This document shows, piece after piece, positions 1 to 9,611 of a stretch of DNA of 64,000 nucleotides (position 1 is its first letter; each line of letters begins with the position of its first letter). A program made the position numbers and the translations under genes. Below the pieces are notes generated by a model. It worked only from the letters and a program-made list of their open reading frames with translations. It searched no databases and was not told the origin of the DNA. The DNA is from Fimbriimonadales bacterium (GTDB lineage: Bacteria; Armatimonadota; Fimbriimonadia; Fimbriimonadales; GBS-DC), in assembly GCA_026003075.1 (NCBI GenBank), contig BPGO01000001.1, positions 62,001 to 126,000 on the forward strand, read 5' to 3'.

Positions 1-766
1 GCACGGGCAACAGCAAGAGATACGCGGGCAGCCAATCCACCGCCTGACCGACAAGCGTACCGAACCCTTGATCGGCAATTTGGGTACGCATCACCCACAT
101 GCGTCCCCCAACGGTCGCCACACATGCCACCGCCCAAAGAATTAACCCCCATGCCCACTGCTGTCGGCGACTGCGCCCCGAAATCTCCATCGCCTCCAGC
201 GCGATGCTTCCCAAGAGCGCGGTCGTGAACACCATCAGGTACAACATCGGGTAAATCAGCAGCGCCCATGCGCCGACCGCGGGCTGCTGCGCCATCGCCA
301 TCATGCGTAGGTTCGCCCCGCTAAACATCAGCAGATAGATGACCAACAGCAGCATAAAAAAGAGCGCCCCCAGCAGCCCCCGTATCAGAATCAGCCCCCG
401 AAACAGCGTGAGAGGCTTGAGCGGTGTCGTGAACAGGTAATGCACATCGCTTTCCTGCACCAGGATCTGCGCGGGGCGAAAGACGGAAGGAATCACGGTG
501 AACACGACATAAAACCAGTGGATAATCAGTATCACGCCCAGCAAGCGCGCCATGAGCGCCTCGGGCGGGAGTTCAGGGGTCGGCGCTTTGCCGCGCGCTG
601 GCTCTATCATCGCGCCCAGGATCGCCCCACCCCATCCACACAACACGAAGCTAATCACCAGCAAGGTAAGGACCGCGCGTACGGGATTGCCAAACGCGCG
701 GCGCAGACTGTTCACGAACACACGTAGGGTTTGGAAGAGCAGCACCCTCAGGACAAGGCGCGTCAT
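1..766 (-). CDS. Putative ABC exporter/ABC-2-like membrane protein (C-terminus cut by window edge)
   Basis: Reverse-strand frame opening with ATG at 766 (overlaps hslV stop as ATGA): MTRLVLRVLLFQTLRVFVNSLRRAFGNPVRAVLTLLVISFVLCGWGG...; several hydrophobic segments; open to position 1. Confidence 0.65.
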   Translation of the reverse strand, partial: MTRLVLRVLLFQTLRVFVNSLRRAFGNPVRAVLTLLVISFVLCGWGGAILGAMIEPARGKAPTPELPPEALMARLLGVILIIHWFYVVFTVIPSVFRPAQILVQESDVHYLFTTPLKPLTLFRGLILIRGLLGALFFMLLLVIYLLMFSGANLRMMAMAQQPAVGAWALLIYPMLYLMVFTTALLGSIALEAMEISGRSRRQQWAWGLILWAVACVATVGGRMWVMRTQIADQGFGTLVGQAVDWLPAYLLLLPV

Positions 767-1308
767 CGGCTCTCTATCACCTCGACGGTGATGTGATCAT
801 TCGTGTAGATACAGAGACGGGCAGCGATGCGGAGCGCCTCTTCGGCGATTTCGCGGGCGGATAAGTTCGTGTGTTTCAGCAACGCTTGCGCGGCGGCGTG
901 CGCGTACGCACCACCCGAGCCGATGCCCACCACCCCTTCGTCAGGCTCCAACACATTTCCATCCCCAGCGACCACCAGCATCGTGTCGGTGTCGGCGACC
1001 ACCATCAGCGCGTTTAGGTGGCGCAGCACGCGATCGGTGCGCCAGTCTTTCGCAAACTCCACCGCCGCACGGCGCAGGTTGCCCCCGGATGCCTCCAGCT
1101 TCGCCTCGAATCGGTCCATCAGCGCCTGCGCGTCTGCGGCGGAGCCTGCAATCCCCGCCAGCACGCGGTTTTGATAGAGCCAGCGCACTTTCCGCGCGGT
1201 ATGTTTCATCACGACCTCGCCGAAGGTCACCTGCCCATCGGCGGCGAAAGCGGTCTGTCCATCCCGTCGAACGGCTAAAACAGTGGTCGCGTGCATGGAT
1301 GTCGTCAT
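763..1308 (-). CDS. hslV: ATP-dependent protease proteolytic subunit HslV (ClpQ)
   Basis: TTVLAVRRDGQTAFAADGQVTFGEVVMKHTARKVR...; GSGGAYAHAAAQALL; classic HslV motifs. Confidence 0.95.
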   Translation of the reverse strand: MTTSMHATTVLAVRRDGQTAFAADGQVTFGEVVMKHTARKVRWLYQNRVLAGIAGSAADAQALMDRFEAKLEASGGNLRRAAVEFAKDWRTDRVLRHLNALMVVADTDTMLVVAGDGNVLEPDEGVVGIGSGGAYAHAAAQALLKHTNLSAREIAEEALRIAARLCIYTNDHITVEVIESR

Positions 1309-2204
1309 TCTTCCTCCTCCAGGCTCAGGCTGGGCAGAGCGCGGTTGACGGTCTGACGGAGCCGATCCAGCGTCAAATGCGTATAAATCTGCGTCGTGGT
1401 GAGTCGGCTATGTCCGAGCAATTCCTGCACCGTGCGCAAGTCCGCGCCCCCGTCCAGCATATGCGTCGCGAATGAATGGCGCAGGGTGTGCGGGCTGATG
1501 TCCACGCCGATTTGCTTGCCGTAGCGTTTCACGATTCGGTGCAAACTGCGCACAGTCAGTCGGTCGCCATACGCGTTCAGGAACAGGGCGCGTGTGGGCT
1601 TATCGGGGTTCAAGATCTGTGGGCGAGCGCGTTGCAAGTATTCCACCAGCGCTTCATGCGCCGCCTGCCCGAACAAGACAATACGCGCCTTGCCCCCCTT
1701 ACCACGTACACGCGCCGCCGACTGCTCCAAATCGAGCGCGGTGGTGTCCAAGCTCGCCAACTCACTCACACGCAGTCCCGTCGCATACAGCATCTCCAAA
1801 ATCGCGCGGTCACGCAAACGCAGAGGGTCATACTCGGGCTCGGGCTGTTGCACCAACTGCTCCGCTTGCGAAGCCGTGAGAAATCGCGGCAGGGGACGTT
1901 TCTGGATTGGCAAGGCAATCTCTGCGCTGGGGTCATGCGACAACCACTCCATCGCCCGACAGAACTTAAAAAACGCACGCAGACAGGCGAGTTTCCGCTC
2001 ACGGGTACGGCGACTTGCGGCGCGATGCGAGTCCATCCAACTGCGCACCAGCCGCTCGTTTAGATGCTCTACCTGCTCGATTCCTGCGCCCAGAGCGTAT
2101 TCTACAAACTGCGCAAGGTCGGTCCCATACGCTTTGAGCGTATGGGACGAGCGCGTCGCGCTCAGATGCGTCAGAAACCGCTCCACTGCCTCATCCAAGT
2201 GCAT
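1305..2204 (-). CDS. xerC: Tyrosine recombinase XerC/XerD
   Basis: ATGLRVSEL, HTLRHSFATHMLDGGADLRTVQELLGHSRLTTTQIYTHLT: catalytic R-H-R-Y motifs. Confidence 0.93.
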   Translation of the reverse strand: MHLDEAVERFLTHLSATRSSHTLKAYGTDLAQFVEYALGAGIEQVEHLNERLVRSWMDSHRAASRRTRERKLACLRAFFKFCRAMEWLSHDPSAEIALPIQKRPLPRFLTASQAEQLVQQPEPEYDPLRLRDRAILEMLYATGLRVSELASLDTTALDLEQSAARVRGKGGKARIVLFGQAAHEALVEYLQRARPQILNPDKPTRALFLNAYGDRLTVRSLHRIVKRYGKQIGVDISPHTLRHSFATHMLDGGADLRTVQELLGHSRLTTTQIYTHLTLDRLRQTVNRALPSLSLEEEE

Positions 2205-2421
2205 CAGGGGAATTGTACCTGACCGTGAGTGGATTGCGCAGGCAGCTTAGGAGGTTTTTCGGTGAGAGCCTGTTGAGGTGGGGGAAGGTGGATGGTGTCG
2301 TTCTGAGTGTAAGCTGGTTTATGGCTGCTCGATGGCACACCGTACTATTGAAGGTTACGACGAGGCGAAAACGCTCTCCTACAACATCCCTATTAATGGT
2401 ATAATTGATTCGTTCTGCGAA

Positions 2422-5400
2422 ATGTCTTTATCCGATACTCGATGGTATTTTCAGCTATTCGGAGGGTTCGAGGCGCGTCTGGGCACGCTTCGGGTTAATC
2501 GTTTCCGCACAGCGAAGACGACTTCGCTGCTGGGCTACTTGATCACTCACCCGCCCCATCGATTTGCGCGGGAGGTGCTTGCTGATCTGTTCTGGGGCGA
2601 CATGGAACCCGAGCGCGCCCGCAATAACCTCAGTGTTGCGCTTCACTCCCTGCGCTACGTGCTGGACATTCCTGGTACCCCTTCAGTCATCGAGGCGGAT
2701 TCACGGTGGGTTGGTCTCAGAGCAGGCTCTTATCTGGCGGATGTGCAAGAATTCGAACAAGCAATCCAGCTTGCCCTCGCTACTTCGGATCCCGCGCAGC
2801 AGTACGAGCGCCTCGCTTTTGCAGTACGCCTGTATCAAGGTGATTTTTTGCCGGGTCTCTACGACTCTTGGGTCGTGGACAAAGCGGCTGAACTGCAAGC
2901 GGAATGCCTGAACGCGCTGAAACAATTAGCTCGGTTTGATGCAGCGCGTGGGAACACTGAAGCGGAACGGGCATGGCTCACGCATGCGGTGAGCCTCAAC
3001 CCGTTAGACTGTGATTTGTCGGCGCGTTTGATCGAACTGCACTTGCAGGCGCGTCAATATGAAACGGCAGCGCGTTTGAGTATCGCGTGGATGGAGCAGT
3101 ATCAGCGACTCACGGGCGAACCACCACCCCCGCGCATCGTTGCCCTCTCCGAAGAGGCGCAACGCGGACGCATAAACCACCCCCACGGTGCTGTCTCTCT
3201 CTCAGAAACGCGCCCCGACAAGCCCGCGCTTCTGCCCCAAAACTCGGAAAAACCCTCCGAAGTCTTCACAACGCCTCCTGCGCTCCCTGCGCTGCCACGC
3301 ACCCGATTCATCGGGCGCGAAGAGGAAACCGTACAGTTAATGCAACTGCTGACCGATTCCACGGTTCCCTGCGTTGTGATTACGGGGCTGGGCGGTATGG
3401 GCAAAACGCGGCTCGCGTTGGAAGTGGCGCACTGCATCGCCGCCTCCCAGCAAATGTGCGTCCACTGGATTTGTCTGTCCGCAATTACGCGCCCAGAGCA
3501 AATTGTCCCTATGATTGTGCAGACGCTGGGACTGGCAGCAACAAACCATTTAACTGAATCTCTACGCCGCTACAGTGCCCAGTATCGCCCGCTTCTGTTT
3601 CTGGACAACTTCGAGCATTTACTCCCCGACGGTGCGCTGATTGTGTCCGAACTATTGCGCACCGTTCCCGAGATGCGTCTTTGCATTACCTCACGCCTAC
3701 CGTTGCGTATTGAGAGTGAAACCCTCTTTCCACTCACACCGTTGCCCTGTCCCGACGACATGGATTGCCCTGCCCTGACTCTGTTTGTGGACAGGGTGCG
3801 TCAGGTCTGCTATGATTTTCGCCTGACGGAACAGAATCGCCGTCTGATCTTAGAACTCTGTCGTTATTTGGACAACATTCCACTTGCGTTGGAGCTGGCG
3901 GCGGCGCGGCTGAACACGCTCTCGCTGAAGCAGCTGCTGGAGCGCGTTCACAGTCGCCTCCAGTGGCTAAAGACACGACGAGGCGACATCAAGGTACGCC
4001 ACCGCGCGATGTTGAGCGTGTTGGAAGCCACGCTGGCTACTGTGCCCCCCGATACCCGAAGAGCATTTGCGCAGTTGGGTCTTTTGCCCGATGTTTGGGA
4101 CATCGAACTCGCGCAGGCAACGGTCGGCATGCCCCCAGAACGCTTCATGGAGGTTCTGGAGACCCTGCGGGAGGCAAGCCTTATCGAGCGCGTTAGCGAT
4201 GAGCCAGCGCGTTATCGCATGCTGGAAATCGTGCGGGAATACGCCCAGAGCTTGCTCAGCGATGCCCGTCGCCGTGCCACCGAGAAGCGCCTGAGCGCTT
4301 GGATGTTGCGTACCGCTCTACGCCGTGCGGAGGAGGCGTATACGCCACGCCTGACCGAATGGCTCAGTTTCTGGGACTCTTACCGTACACCGCTCCTGCA
4401 CACGCTGGACCTACTGGAGCGCACGGGGCAATACCACGAAGCTATCCGCCTTTTGCGTGCCGTCGAGCGCTACCTCTATCTGCGCCCCCTACACGACAAT
4501 CTCCTAAACCGCCTCCAACACTGGCTCGATAAGGGCAAGCTGTCGTCGCGCGATACAGCGGATTTGCGCCTGCTTCTGGCGCGCCTGCTGTTCCAGGAGA
4601 GAGAGGGGCGTCAGGTTATGTCCACCGTGAGGGAGTTGACCCAAGCGGAACAGCACGACAAACGGCGCGGCTGGGCGCTCTACTGGATTGTACAAGCGGC
4701 GTTAATCATGTGCGATAAGCCCACAGCTCTGCGCTACTGGAAACGACTCCGTCGCTTCTACCCGTGCCCAGAACAGCCAGAACTACACTATGCAATCCAT
4801 TACTTGTGGAGTTATCTGGAGCCGATAGAGAATATAATAGCATGGCGTGAGGAGGGCGTGCGCTTCGCACAGCAGTCGGGAGACCCTGTCTTACTGGGCA
4901 ACGCACTCGACGCGCTCATCGAACAGCTCATCCTGCATGGGGACTATACCCGTGCGCTTAGTTATCTGGACGAGATGCAACAACTCTTTGCCCAACTCAA
5001 CACGCCCCTGCACTTGAACGGAGCCATGCATTACCGCGCCTATTGCCTCTTGCAACAAGGCGAGTTAGCCCAAGCGCAGCAAATCCTGAACGACTGCGCT
5101 GAGCGAGAAAGCAGACTGGGACTGCCTAAACACATTACCGACTGGTTGCAGGCGTTATTGTGGCGGTGGGAGGGGCGTTGCGTGCAGGCGCAACAGCTTG
5201 CGCTCTCCCGAACGGCTGAATTTGAACTCCACCAGCGTTGGCATTTGGGCGCGATGATGTGGGAGATTGCAGCCCTGTGCGCCGCCGAAATGGGCAACCT
5301 GGATGTAGCTTTGCGTTACGCTGCGGAAGCCGTGCGCCTGCGTGAACACGAAGACGACCTCCCCCGAAAGCACTTCACGCGGACTCACTACGCCTACTTG

Positions 5401-5646
5401 CGCGCTCGCGCAGGCGACCCAAACGCCCTGCAGGAACTGCAAGAGTGTCTTCAGTTTTGGCGAACACTCCACTGGCGCCCATGGCAGGCGACGACCCTGC
5501 TCTACCTTGCCGAAACCTATGCGCAACACGGCGAAATTCCTCGCGCCCACGCGGCGGTAGAAGAGGCGATTCAACTCAACCAGTCCATGGGACGCGCTTT
5601 CGCACTCCAAAAATGTCAAATTCTGAAAAATTCGCTCCCGATCTGA
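2422..5646 (+). CDS. BTAD-domain (SARP/AfsR-like) transcriptional regulator with NB-ARC/STAND ATPase and TPR-like repeats
   Basis: N-terminal winged helix plus BTAD, Walker A VITGLGGMGKTRLALE, LFLDNFEH Walker B, helical repeat C-terminus; start chosen at MSLSDTRWYFQLFGG rather than ORF-track 2278. Confidence 0.85.
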   Translation: MSLSDTRWYFQLFGGFEARLGTLRVNRFRTAKTTSLLGYLITHPPHRFAREVLADLFWGDMEPERARNNLSVALHSLRYVLDIPGTPSVIEADSRWVGLRAGSYLADVQEFEQAIQLALATSDPAQQYERLAFAVRLYQGDFLPGLYDSWVVDKAAELQAECLNALKQLARFDAARGNTEAERAWLTHAVSLNPLDCDLSARLIELHLQARQYETAARLSIAWMEQYQRLTGEPPPPRIVALSEEAQRGRINHPHGAVSLSETRPDKPALLPQNSEKPSEVFTTPPALPALPRTRFIGREEETVQLMQLLTDSTVPCVVITGLGGMGKTRLALEVAHCIAASQQMCVHWICLSAITRPEQIVPMIVQTLGLAATNHLTESLRRYSAQYRPLLFLDNFEHLLPDGALIVSELLRTVPEMRLCITSRLPLRIESETLFPLTPLPCPDDMDCPALTLFVDRVRQVCYDFRLTEQNRRLILELCRYLDNIPLALELAAARLNTLSLKQLLERVHSRLQWLKTRRGDIKVRHRAMLSVLEATLATVPPDTRRAFAQLGLLPDVWDIELAQATVGMPPERFMEVLETLREASLIERVSDEPARYRMLEIVREYAQSLLSDARRRATEKRLSAWMLRTALRRAEEAYTPRLTEWLSFWDSYRTPLLHTLDLLERTGQYHEAIRLLRAVERYLYLRPLHDNLLNRLQHWLDKGKLSSRDTADLRLLLARLLFQEREGRQVMSTVRELTQAEQHDKRRGWALYWIVQAALIMCDKPTALRYWKRLRRFYPCPEQPELHYAIHYLWSYLEPIENIIAWREEGVRFAQQSGDPVLLGNALDALIEQLILHGDYTRALSYLDEMQQLFAQLNTPLHLNGAMHYRAYCLLQQGELAQAQQILNDCAERESRLGLPKHITDWLQALLWRWEGRCVQAQQLALSRTAEFELHQRWHLGAMMWEIAALCAAEMGNLDVALRYAAEAVRLREHEDDLPRKHFTRTHYAYLRARAGDPNALQELQECLQFWRTLHWRPWQATTLLYLAETYAQHGEIPRAHAAVEEAIQLNQSMGRAFALQKCQILKNSLPI

Positions 5647-5723
5647 GCATGTAAGAGTCTCGTAAGACCTCATCTGTATAATGATTGTGTACGCTCCTGA
5701 CGGGCGTGCAAAGGAGGTTAACG

Positions 5724-7100
5724 ATGCGCAATCGGTTACAGACTTTCGGGCTTAGCGTGATTTTTGCGCTTTCGGCGATGAGCGGCGCCTTGGCGCAAGG
5801 CGTCTCGCAAGCGTTTACCTATCAGGGGTTCCTGCGTCAAGGAGGCGTGCCCCTGACCAACCCGTCCCAATCGATGACCTTTCGGATTTACGACGCGCTA
5901 ACCGGCGGAACGCTGTTGTGGAACTCCGGCGCGGTGACCGTCAATGTCAACAACGGGCTGTTTACTGTGCAGCTGAACGCGCCTGCCAGTGTGTGGAGCG
6001 GCGCGGAGCGGTATTTGGAGATCCAGGTCGGCGGCACGACGCTCTCGCCGCGTGTGCGTCTCACCCCAACCCCCTATGCGAACACCGCCACGCAGATAAA
6101 TATGTTCCAAAGCGGCGTCAGCAACCCCAACCGAATGGTGATTACCCACTCGCCTGATTACACCGACTGGGGCTTGCAGTACCGCGACAGCGACGATACC
6201 TTCCACTTTTTGGGGGGCGGCGCCTCGCAGGTGAGTATCAGCCTCGGCAGCGGACTGCTGACCGCCAAAGCGTTTCGGCTGCCTACGGGTGCAACAGCAG
6301 GGCATGTTCTCACCAGCGACGCCAGTGGCAACGCCAGCTGGCAAGCGTTACCTGCAGGTGCAAGCATTTGGGCAGTGAGCGGTGCGAACATCTATAACAC
6401 GAACACGGGGAAGGTCGGTATCGGCTCACCAACCGTAATGACCGCACAACTGAATGTCGTCGCCGATACCACTACCGGCAACGCTACTCTGCGCCTGCAC
6501 GAAACGGCTGCTGACTTCGCCCGACTGGAGTTCACCAACACGAACACCGCCCGTAAGTGGCACATTGCGGGGTTAATCGGCTCCACCCAGGCAGACGACC
6601 GTCTCAACTTCTGGAACAGCGCGGCGGGCGATATTATGAGCATTCGCGGCGACGGCACGGTGGCGGTGAAGGTGCTGGAAATCACGGGCGCGGACCTCGC
6701 CGAGAAGTTCCCCACCACCGACACTGTGGAACCTGGCATGGTCGTGGAGATTGACCCCGATCACCCCGGACACCTGCGCAAGGCGCGGGGCGCCTATAAC
6801 AAGCGCGTGGCGGGCGTGGTCGCCGGCGCGAATGGGCTGTCCAAAGGCATTATCTTGGGCAACCTCGAAGGCAGCGAGAGCCATACTCCCATCGCCATGA
6901 GCGGGCGCGTGTGGGTCTATGCCGATGCGACCGAGTGCGCGATTGAACCGGGCGATTTACTGACCACTGCGGACCGACCGGGTTATGCCATGGTGGCACG
7001 CGACAAGGCGCGTGCGCACGGCGCCATCCTCGGCAAAGCAATGACCCGTCTGGAAAAGGGCAAAACGGGCATGGTGCTGGTGCTGGTAAACCTGCAATAA
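5724..7100 (+). CDS. Secreted hypothetical protein, tail-fibre-like/collar-type repeat protein
   Basis: RBS AAAGGAGG before ATG 5724; signal peptide MRNRLQTFGLSVIFALSAMSGALAQ; YQGFLRQGGVPLTNPSQSMTFRIYDA motif. Confidence 0.75.
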   Translation: MRNRLQTFGLSVIFALSAMSGALAQGVSQAFTYQGFLRQGGVPLTNPSQSMTFRIYDALTGGTLLWNSGAVTVNVNNGLFTVQLNAPASVWSGAERYLEIQVGGTTLSPRVRLTPTPYANTATQINMFQSGVSNPNRMVITHSPDYTDWGLQYRDSDDTFHFLGGGASQVSISLGSGLLTAKAFRLPTGATAGHVLTSDASGNASWQALPAGASIWAVSGANIYNTNTGKVGIGSPTVMTAQLNVVADTTTGNATLRLHETAADFARLEFTNTNTARKWHIAGLIGSTQADDRLNFWNSAAGDIMSIRGDGTVAVKVLEITGADLAEKFPTTDTVEPGMVVEIDPDHPGHLRKARGAYNKRVAGVVAGANGLSKGIILGNLEGSESHTPIAMSGRVWVYADATECAIEPGDLLTTADRPGYAMVARDKARAHGAILGKAMTRLEKGKTGMVLVLVNLQ

Positions 7101-7112
7101 GGAGGTGCAAGA

Positions 7113-8693
7113 ATGAAACGCTGCTGGCTTATAGGATGCTGTGTCTTGCTGATGGGTTTTGGAATGGCTCAAGAGGGCGACGCGCCGTTCTTGGACGGAG
7201 CCATGCGCCCTCCAGCGGAAGAAAGTGTCCGCGCCAAGCCCCCGAAGTTGGTGGCGCCCCAGGCGAAACCCACGCAGATTACCCTGCCACCTACCCAGAT
7301 CCCTTACCGGGGCAATGGCTCAGATGGCGACAGTACTGCACAACCGAGACTGGTCGTGGGCTACTCCATCGATGCACCTCCGAACCTAATTGCCCGTGCC
7401 CAGTGGCAGCGCGTGCAAGGCGGAGGACAGTCTGTAGCAGGCTGGGTCGCGCATGTGCAGCTTCGCTCCCAAAACGCCGTCGGGCTGCGCCTGCAGCTGC
7501 AAGGACGCTCCCACCCCGACATTCAGATCAATATCTACGACCCGAATGGCGAGACCGTTCTGCCCGCTCGTGCGTACCCCGACGAGGAGGAGAAATGGTG
7601 GGCGCCTACCCTATGGTACAGCGACACCATAGGGATTGAAGTGTTTGTGCCCGATGGCGTCGACGCCCAGCGTGTACCTGAGATCGTCGCCGTCGGCTGC
7701 ATGTACACGGGCATTGAACCTGACTTCACCCCCGCCGAACTGGGCTGTCATCTGGATGTAACCTGCTACCCGGCTTATAACGATATTAAGCGAGGCGTAG
7801 CACGAATCCTGTATCCCGAAGGAAGCGGCTGGTTCCTCTGTACGGGGCAATTGCTCAATCGGACGAACACAGACTTTTCCCCAATCTTTATGACCGCCCA
7901 GCACTGCATCAGCATGCAGGCGTCGGCTCACGGGATGGAAGCCTACTGGTTTTACCAGACCGCAACCTGCAACGGGACCCCACCCAGTCTCAACTCAGTG
8001 CCGCGCACTATCGGGGCGCTGCTACTCAAACAACATGCAGACTCGGACTGGACGCTGCTGGGGCTGTATGAGCCGCCCGCAGGGAACTATTACTTCGGCT
8101 GGGATACAAATAGCTGGGCATCGGGCAGCAGCGGCAGCGCAGTGCATCATCCTGGTGGAACATTCAAGCGAATCACTTTCTTTACCACCGACGGTACCTG
8201 GGGCGGTTGCGGGCGCAGCCTGTGGTCGTCCCAAGTGTCTTTAGGAAATGGTACTATCGAAGGTGGTTCTTCGGGTTCAGCAGGACTGGATAGCGCGTTT
8301 CGGGTGCGAGGCAGTTGCTCCTGTGCCGAGACTGCAGGGAACGACGCGAATGGTAACCCCATTTGGAAATGTCCTACCAGCGGCGACCCTGTGTGGGTTG
8401 GCTGGGGGCGAATGGATCTGGCATTCCCGACTATCCGCTGGTACATCTTTGAGATGGCGAACCCGACCTTTGTGAACCGTGCGGTGGCGGGCGACCCTAA
8501 TAATGCAGGCGACAGCGAGCGCGGCGCTTCAGCCAATCCGTTCAACACGGTCTACGAGGGCACTTTCTGCGTGCCGACGGGCGGCACGGTGCGCATTGTG
8601 CCCGGCAACTACAACGAGCGATTCCGCGTGTGGCGTGCGATGCGACTGGAACGCAGCGGCACCTCGGGCGTCGTGGTCATCGGTAGACCCTAA
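7113..8693 (+). CDS. Secreted trypsin-like (lysyl-endopeptidase-like) serine protease
   Basis: Signal peptide; TAQHCIS (His), DSDWTLLGL (Asp), GGSSGSAG (Ser) catalytic motifs. Confidence 0.8.
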   Translation: MKRCWLIGCCVLLMGFGMAQEGDAPFLDGAMRPPAEESVRAKPPKLVAPQAKPTQITLPPTQIPYRGNGSDGDSTAQPRLVVGYSIDAPPNLIARAQWQRVQGGGQSVAGWVAHVQLRSQNAVGLRLQLQGRSHPDIQINIYDPNGETVLPARAYPDEEEKWWAPTLWYSDTIGIEVFVPDGVDAQRVPEIVAVGCMYTGIEPDFTPAELGCHLDVTCYPAYNDIKRGVARILYPEGSGWFLCTGQLLNRTNTDFSPIFMTAQHCISMQASAHGMEAYWFYQTATCNGTPPSLNSVPRTIGALLLKQHADSDWTLLGLYEPPAGNYYFGWDTNSWASGSSGSAVHHPGGTFKRITFFTTDGTWGGCGRSLWSSQVSLGNGTIEGGSSGSAGLDSAFRVRGSCSCAETAGNDANGNPIWKCPTSGDPVWVGWGRMDLAFPTIRWYIFEMANPTFVNRAVAGDPNNAGDSERGASANPFNTVYEGTFCVPTGGTVRIVPGNYNERFRVWRAMRLERSGTSGVVVIGRP

Positions 8694-8762
8694 AACTCGC
8701 CACGCTGAGAGGCAAAATTATTTGCCTCTCGGCAAACTACATTCAGTAAGGAGGCATTTGTG

Positions 8763-9182
8763 ATGAAAACACTCTTGAAGTGTCTGAACCTCTCGGCAGC
8801 CTTGCTGCTGAGCCTACTGTGCGCCAACGCCCAATCGGGCGGTGGGTATGACCTAACTTGGTGGACAATCGACGGGGGCGGCATCACTTTCGCGACAGGC
8901 GGGAGTTTTGAACTCGGCGGCACGATTGGTCAGCCTGACGCCACCTCACTCAACGAACTCGCGGGCGGCGCGTTCCGTATGACGGGCGGCTTCTGGTTCG
9001 TGTCGTGCCTTATTACCAACGGCGATGTGGACGGCAACGGTTGCGTAGATGATGCCGACCTGTTGCAGGTGCTGTTCAACTTCGGCGCGACGGGCTTCAA
9101 CCTCGCCGATGTGAACTGCGACGCAATCGTCGACGACGCCGACCTGCTGACCGTGCTGTTCAACTTCGGTAGCGGGTGTTAA
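8763..9182 (+). CDS. Secreted small protein with C-terminal dockerin-like calcium-binding repeats
   Basis: RBS AAGGAGG; signal peptide; NGDVDGNGCVDDADLLQVLFNFGATGFNLADVNCDAIVDDADLLTVLFNFGSGC duplicated repeat. Confidence 0.7.
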   Translation: MKTLLKCLNLSAALLLSLLCANAQSGGGYDLTWWTIDGGGITFATGGSFELGGTIGQPDATSLNELAGGAFRMTGGFWFVSCLITNGDVDGNGCVDDADLLQVLFNFGATGFNLADVNCDAIVDDADLLTVLFNFGSGC

Positions 9183-9240
9183 GGGATAATGGCTCGGAAG
9201 GGATTACTACTATGCTTCCTTCCGAGCCTTACAGCGCGGC

Positions 9241-9600
9241 TTAGAACGGCGGCGTCGGGGGCGGTGCGGTAATATTGCCCGTTTCACGAGTGTTGCCTGC
9301 GCGATCTTGGGCACGGATACGCACGCGCACCGTGTTCGCGGGCAGAGTCGCCTGATACTGGTGGTTGCCCTCGGCTTGCATGGCGATGGTCTGCTCGGTT
9401 GTGCCCACCGTCGCCAGCACGACGACGCTTGCCACGCCCGTCTCGGCGTCTTGCACGGTAGCGCGGGCGCGTACGCCATTGCCAGTATGTTCGAGCGCGA
9501 TGTTGCTAATCGCGGGCGGGACTGTGTCGGGGGGTAGCCCGCCCCCCCCACAGCCCGTGAGCAATACTGCGAGACTCCCAATCAGCCATTGGCGTCGCAT
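9241..9600 (-). CDS. Small lipoprotein with Ig-like fold
   Basis: MRRQWLIGSLAVLLTGCGGGG lipobox (LTGC); RBS on reverse strand (AAGGAGGTCACCCATG). Confidence 0.65.
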   Translation of the reverse strand: MRRQWLIGSLAVLLTGCGGGGLPPDTVPPAISNIALEHTGNGVRARATVQDAETGVASVVVLATVGTTEQTIAMQAEGNHQYQATLPANTVRVRIRAQDRAGNTRETGNITAPPPTPPF

Positions 9601-9611
9601 GGGTGACCTCC

